From the IMG/VR virus record IMGVR_UViG_3300015263_001465, positions 1-34,795 of that record: 34,795 bases of DNA, one strand, 5' to 3'. Of this stretch, positions 31,378 through 34,795 are shown piece by piece; the first letter of the stretch is position 1, and the number at the start of each line of letters is the position of its first letter. The stretch comes from a virus. The translations under genes and the position numbers were made by a program. The notes below the pieces were generated by a model. That model did no database searches. It had not been told where the DNA came from and saw only the letters and a list, made by a program, of their open reading frames with translations.

Positions 31378-34300
31378 ATGCCAAAGTGGGAAGTTGAACT
31401 CGAAGATGGTCGCATCCTTGAGTTGGAGTCTGACGCCAAGCCGTCCGATGAAGCGATCAATCAGATAGTTGCCGGTCTGCCAAGGCTGGAAAAGAGCGTT
31501 GGCTCGATCACCAACGAATGGAAGGCCTCCGCTCCGGTGGAGGTCGGGCCGCCCAATGCCGCCTTCCCTTCTGGAGAGCCCAAGGCCCAGACCCCGCTCA
31601 GCAATGAGCAGAAGGCGATGGAGGACACATGGAAAGGGCTGTCGGGATTTGAGAAGTTCTTCGCCAGCGACTTTCCCCAGCTGGCCAAGGGCGCGATTGA
31701 AACCGTTGGCGCAACGGTGAAGGGGGCCGGGATTCAATCCGAGCTCAATCCGCCAGAGCTTCTGGCCGATCCTGAGTTCGGAATGGGCAGGGGTCTCGAA
31801 CAGTTTTCAGAACAGATCAGACAGTCCAGAGAAGCGGAGACGCCGGAACAGCGAGGACAGCGGATTGCAACAAACCCTTTGGTAAAGGCGGGTGAGGCAA
31901 TTCAGGAATACAGCGAAGCCACGTTTCCAACCATTCAGCCACAGTCCGTCGAGCGCCCCATTGGAGACATCCTGCAAGGCGCAGGCAGTTCGGCGGGATT
32001 CGCCGCCAGTGGATTGCTTGGCCCTGCCGGGATTGCGGCCTCCGGTTACTTTTCATCTGGCGCTTCCGCCTACGACGAGGCGATTCAGAACGGAGCAACT
32101 CAGGCTCAGGCAGAGAAGGCGTTCTTCATCAACGCCATTGCCGGAACATCCGAGGCGCTGCCGATTGTCCACATCTTCGAGCGGATCAACAAGATGGCCG
32201 GTGGAACCCTGTCGGGCGCACTCAAGGAGATGGTTGCGTCCGGGTTTGAGGAGGGGGCTCAGGAAGCCTTTCAGGCCATCGTTGGAAACGCTTCGGCCAA
32301 GTATCTCTATGATGACGAACGGAAACTCCTACAGGATGTCGCCAAGAACGCAGGCGTTGGCGGTGCCGTTGGATTCCTTCTGTCGGCGTTTGGTATCGGT
32401 GGAGCAGGAGCCCTGCGAAGAGCGAGAGGTGGTGAGAGAAATGCCCGCAAAGACACGCAAGCAGCAAAGGTTCATGGCGATGTGCGCCCACAGCCCCAGC
32501 AAGGCCCGGGGCAAGTGCCCATCCAAGAAGGTGGCAAGGGAGTTCAGCCACTGGCCGAAACACCTGCAAAGGAAATATCACTAGACGAGGCGCAAGTGGC
32601 GGCAGCCAACGAGCCGCTGCTTAACGCCAATCAGGACCTTCAAACCAAGGAACTGTGGAACAGTGTTCCCAAGGAGATCCGCGCCCAGATGTCCGGTGGT
32701 CGAGAGGATTTGACGGATGTCAGTTGGGAAGATCTCACTCCGGGAGAGCGTTACCTGATCGCCGCCAGAACCGGGGTGGTGGCTCCCACAGCTGAAGAGG
32801 TTCAAGGAGAGCCGCTCAATCTGGTGGAAGCCAACATGCGGATCGCCAAGGTCAAGGGGCCTCGGTGGATGGTCGAGCCCAAGGTGGACGCCCTTGGCAA
32901 TACCGTCGGATACAGGGTGAGGGTGAGGGCTCCTCGCGCCATCACCCCGATGAAAACCAAGAAGGTGGCCCGGAAGCAGCAGCTCAAGAGAAGGCTTCGC
33001 TCGGAGACGCCACAGGCAATCCGTGGAGAGGGCAACACCATCGAGGAGGCCCTGAACAACGCGAAGGTGGATCTGGAACTGGAGACATGGACGGATCGCC
33101 GACGGGAGAGTCAGCCGATCACGATGACTCAGTCCCAGAAGGAAGAGCTGGATGCGCTCAGAAATCAGCAGACCCAGATGTCAACCACTGGGCTGGAGAT
33201 GAGCGATGATGGCAAGCAAAGGCTTTTGCAGCTTACCAATCTGGAAGCCATCGTTGAAAGAACGAGCGATCCCAATCTGGCCAAGCCGGGACCGCAGCGG
33301 GTTCCGGTCAGCGCAGAGCAGGCCGAGCTGGTTAAGCTCCTGACCGCCGACGAGATCGGGATGCTGACCGATCCAAAGGATCGCGGACGGATGGAGGAGC
33401 TCCTGAACAAGTTTGAAGCTCGGGCCCTGACCGCATTGGAGGAGGGCGCTTACATCTTTGCTGAGCGTGCCGCGCTGGAAGAGGACACGAAACTCAACAG
33501 CGGCAAGAATACCGGCATCGAGGTCATCAGCAAGGAGCAGCTGACCAATCCAGACCTACCCTTTGCGGCAACGCTGGCTCCCTATACCGTTTTCACAGTG
33601 AACCGTCAGACGGGCAACGTGGTTGCCGTGGCGGGAAACCTTCAGGAGTGGATCAACGAGATGCGCTACGGCAAGCAGTTCTCGGACGAGAAGATCCACC
33701 GCGCCATCAAGTCGGCCATCGCCGAAGAGCTGATCCATCTTGGCGTTCATGACACGACCGCGCTCAATTACTGGAACGGCCTGACCGCCTTTGAGAAGTG
33801 GGTCATCAAGAACCGCTACCTCATGGGCCAGAAGATGAACCTGAGCGACACCCAGCTTGGGCACGAGGCGCTCCGCTTCAGGATCCAGCAGGCGCTCAAG
33901 CTGACCCCAACCGAGTTCAGCCAGATGGCGATTGGTGATCGCATCAGCTGGGGTGCGCTGAGCACGCTGGAAAGAATCATCCGGGCCATCCGTGAGAACT
34001 TCAGCACGATGGGCAAGACGCAGGTCGCCCTGTTCGATCAGGCCCTGTCCAACCTGACCAACGTCAAGGCCATGTATGTGGCCGCTGGACTTGGCCCTGT
34101 GTCCGCGCCGAGACAGAAGATCCGGCTCAAGACGGCAGATGGAAAGATCATCGAGGCCGAGTGGGCTGGATACTACGACATGAGGAAGTTCCGCCAGAAG
34201 CGGGTCTTCCCCAACATCGGACGGATGCTGGAGGAGGGACAGCCTTGGGATCCCAAGGAGGTCACTCACGGCCCATTGCGCGAGGGCGAGGTCATCCTCG

Positions 34301-34795
34301 ACCCCATCCCGTCCTTCGACGAGTGGATCAGGGAGATCAGCGGATCCGATCCGGTTGCGCCCAAGGTTTCACTGGCCGCTCCCCGTGGCCAGATCAGCAA
34401 GGCCGCCGCCAAGAGAATGGAAACGCTCCGAAAATACATCGAGTCAATGGCTGACAAGCCGGTTGACTACGAGGAGCAACAGCTTCTTCGGATGAAGAAG
34501 GAGCAGGAGGAACAGCTGGCCCGACAGATGGAGGCCATGAAGCCGGACAATGCGAAGGCGTTTCTCAGCGAGTATCTCTCGACGAGGGGGAACATCTCCA
34601 TTGAGGACTTCTCCGAGAAGTTCAGAGACAAGTTTGGAGTAGGGCCGAAGTCTTTCGACCCGACCCGGGGCATCAGCGATGATGCCATACAGCAGCTCAT
34701 GAAGGACAACTGGTATGAGGTTCTTCAAAAACTTCCGGGCAGCGAGATCAGAAGGATCATCATCAAGCGGGGGCTGAGCAAGCTGGTGGTCGGGG
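31378..34795 (+). CDS. Large internal virion (ejection) protein, runs off window
   Basis: The frame is open from ATG 31378 to the window edge (1139 codons seen, no stop). AGGAGA lies five bases before the ATG. It opens with a small domain MPKWEVELEDGRILELE, a pattern I know from the start of many large phage internal proteins. Residues about 190-345 are Gly/Ala-rich hydrophobic segments (GAGSSAGFAASGLLGPAGIA; GVGGAVGFLLSAFGIGGAG) able to enter membranes. Later it is long, charged and helical. A stretch AEELIHLGVH near residue 785 resembles a zinc-protease motif but lacks the first His. Probably injected into the host envelope with the genome; a polyvalent enzyme cannot be excluded. Confidence 0.7.
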   Translation, partial: MPKWEVELEDGRILELESDAKPSDEAINQIVAGLPRLEKSVGSITNEWKASAPVEVGPPNAAFPSGEPKAQTPLSNEQKAMEDTWKGLSGFEKFFASDFPQLAKGAIETVGATVKGAGIQSELNPPELLADPEFGMGRGLEQFSEQIRQSREAETPEQRGQRIATNPLVKAGEAIQEYSEATFPTIQPQSVERPIGDILQGAGSSAGFAASGLLGPAGIAASGYFSSGASAYDEAIQNGATQAQAEKAFFINAIAGTSEALPIVHIFERINKMAGGTLSGALKEMVASGFEEGAQEAFQAIVGNASAKYLYDDERKLLQDVAKNAGVGGAVGFLLSAFGIGGAGALRRARGGERNARKDTQAAKVHGDVRPQPQQGPGQVPIQEGGKGVQPLAETPAKEISLDEAQVAAANEPLLNANQDLQTKELWNSVPKEIRAQMSGGREDLTDVSWEDLTPGERYLIAARTGVVAPTAEEVQGEPLNLVEANMRIAKVKGPRWMVEPKVDALGNTVGYRVRVRAPRAITPMKTKKVARKQQLKRRLRSETPQAIRGEGNTIEEALNNAKVDLELETWTDRRRESQPITMTQSQKEELDALRNQQTQMSTTGLEMSDDGKQRLLQLTNLEAIVERTSDPNLAKPGPQRVPVSAEQAELVKLLTADEIGMLTDPKDRGRMEELLNKFEARALTALEEGAYIFAERAALEEDTKLNSGKNTGIEVISKEQLTNPDLPFAATLAPYTVFTVNRQTGNVVAVAGNLQEWINEMRYGKQFSDEKIHRAIKSAIAEELIHLGVHDTTALNYWNGLTAFEKWVIKNRYLMGQKMNLSDTQLGHEALRFRIQQALKLTPTEFSQMAIGDRISWGALSTLERIIRAIRENFSTMGKTQVALFDQALSNLTNVKAMYVAAGLGPVSAPRQKIRLKTADGKIIEAEWAGYYDMRKFRQKRVFPNIGRMLEEGQPWDPKEVTHGPLREGEVILDPIPSFDEWIREISGSDPVAPKVSLAAPRGQISKAAAKRMETLRKYIESMADKPVDYEEQQLLRMKKEQEEQLARQMEAMKPDNAKAFLSEYLSTRGNISIEDFSEKFRDKFGVGPKSFDPTRGISDDAIQQLMKDNWYEVLQKLPGSEIRRIIIKRGLSKLVVG

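Noticed and set aside
33720-33755. HExxH-type metalloprotease motif in the large internal virion protein
   Set aside because: The sequence is EELIH; the first His is replaced by Glu, so catalytic zinc binding is not supported.

Overview
The window looks like part of a tailed-phage genome (or prophage). It holds a structural module (portal, scaffold-like protein, major capsid protein, large terminase, nozzle-like and adaptor-like proteins, internal virion proteins), a lysis-type cassette, and an unusually large sugar-modification island. No tail tape measure, sheath or tube gene is seen, and the nozzle, adaptor and internal-virion-type genes point to a short-tailed (podovirus-like) particle. 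An outer-membrane barrel protein and several signal peptides imply a Gram-negative host. The style of the FN3 protein at 20724 (a WDPSP-type strand and an ending like NWITFTNGFFRIKF) resembles secreted proteins of Verrucomicrobiota; this host guess is inference only. No integrase, DNA polymerase, endolysin, tRNA gene or CRISPR array was found here.

Layout: 1-420 is non-coding and dense in palindromes. 421-1257 is a leftward mini-operon: an XRE-type HTH regulator with a zinc-knuckle start, a GroES-like co-chaperonin and a small CxxC/CxxC protein. 1336-9086 is a rightward, tightly overlapping operon of a Cys-cluster protein, a GT9-GT2 fusion, an RmlD-like SDR, a sugar C-methyltransferase, a GT2, two further methyltransferases (one FkbM type), a glycosyltransferase-like protein, and a single-strand DNA-binding protein in the middle. 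9095-15027 holds portal, two small genes, scaffold-like protein and major capsid protein. The capsid gene has its own promoter, a structured leader of about 170 nt and a strong intrinsic terminator, so it appears to be a separate transcription unit.

15116-19702 is an accessory or adhesin region. Four genes share a short Cys module (CxxC followed by L/F/Y and G), two neighbours are tandem paralogues, and one product has a LamG-like ending. 19702-21721 looks like a secretion/lysis cassette: a secreted jelly-roll protein, a holin-like protein, an HTH-membrane-FN3 fusion and an XhlA-like coiled-coil membrane protein. It is followed by an outer-membrane barrel protein, a DEDDh exonuclease and a small basic protein. 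The large terminase is on the opposite strand (23013-24905), convergent with that cassette and divergent from the nozzle-like gene. 24952-34795 holds the nozzle-like protein, Ig-like (He_PIG) proteins, a head-tail adaptor candidate and internal virion proteins, the last running off the window.

Most interesting points: (i) a He_PIG domain whose last strand appears to be encoded at the start of the next gene, with the same eight-residue start on a second downstream gene; (ii) the CxxC(L/F/Y)G module shared by four genes; (iii) recurring promoter-like elements placed only 5-7 nt before start codons, suggesting leaderless transcripts; (iv) the capsid-gene leader RNA; (v) the HTH-TM-FN3 fusion; (vi) the sugar island with a two-glycosyltransferase fusion. 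All functional calls rest on motif recognition by eye, without database searches.
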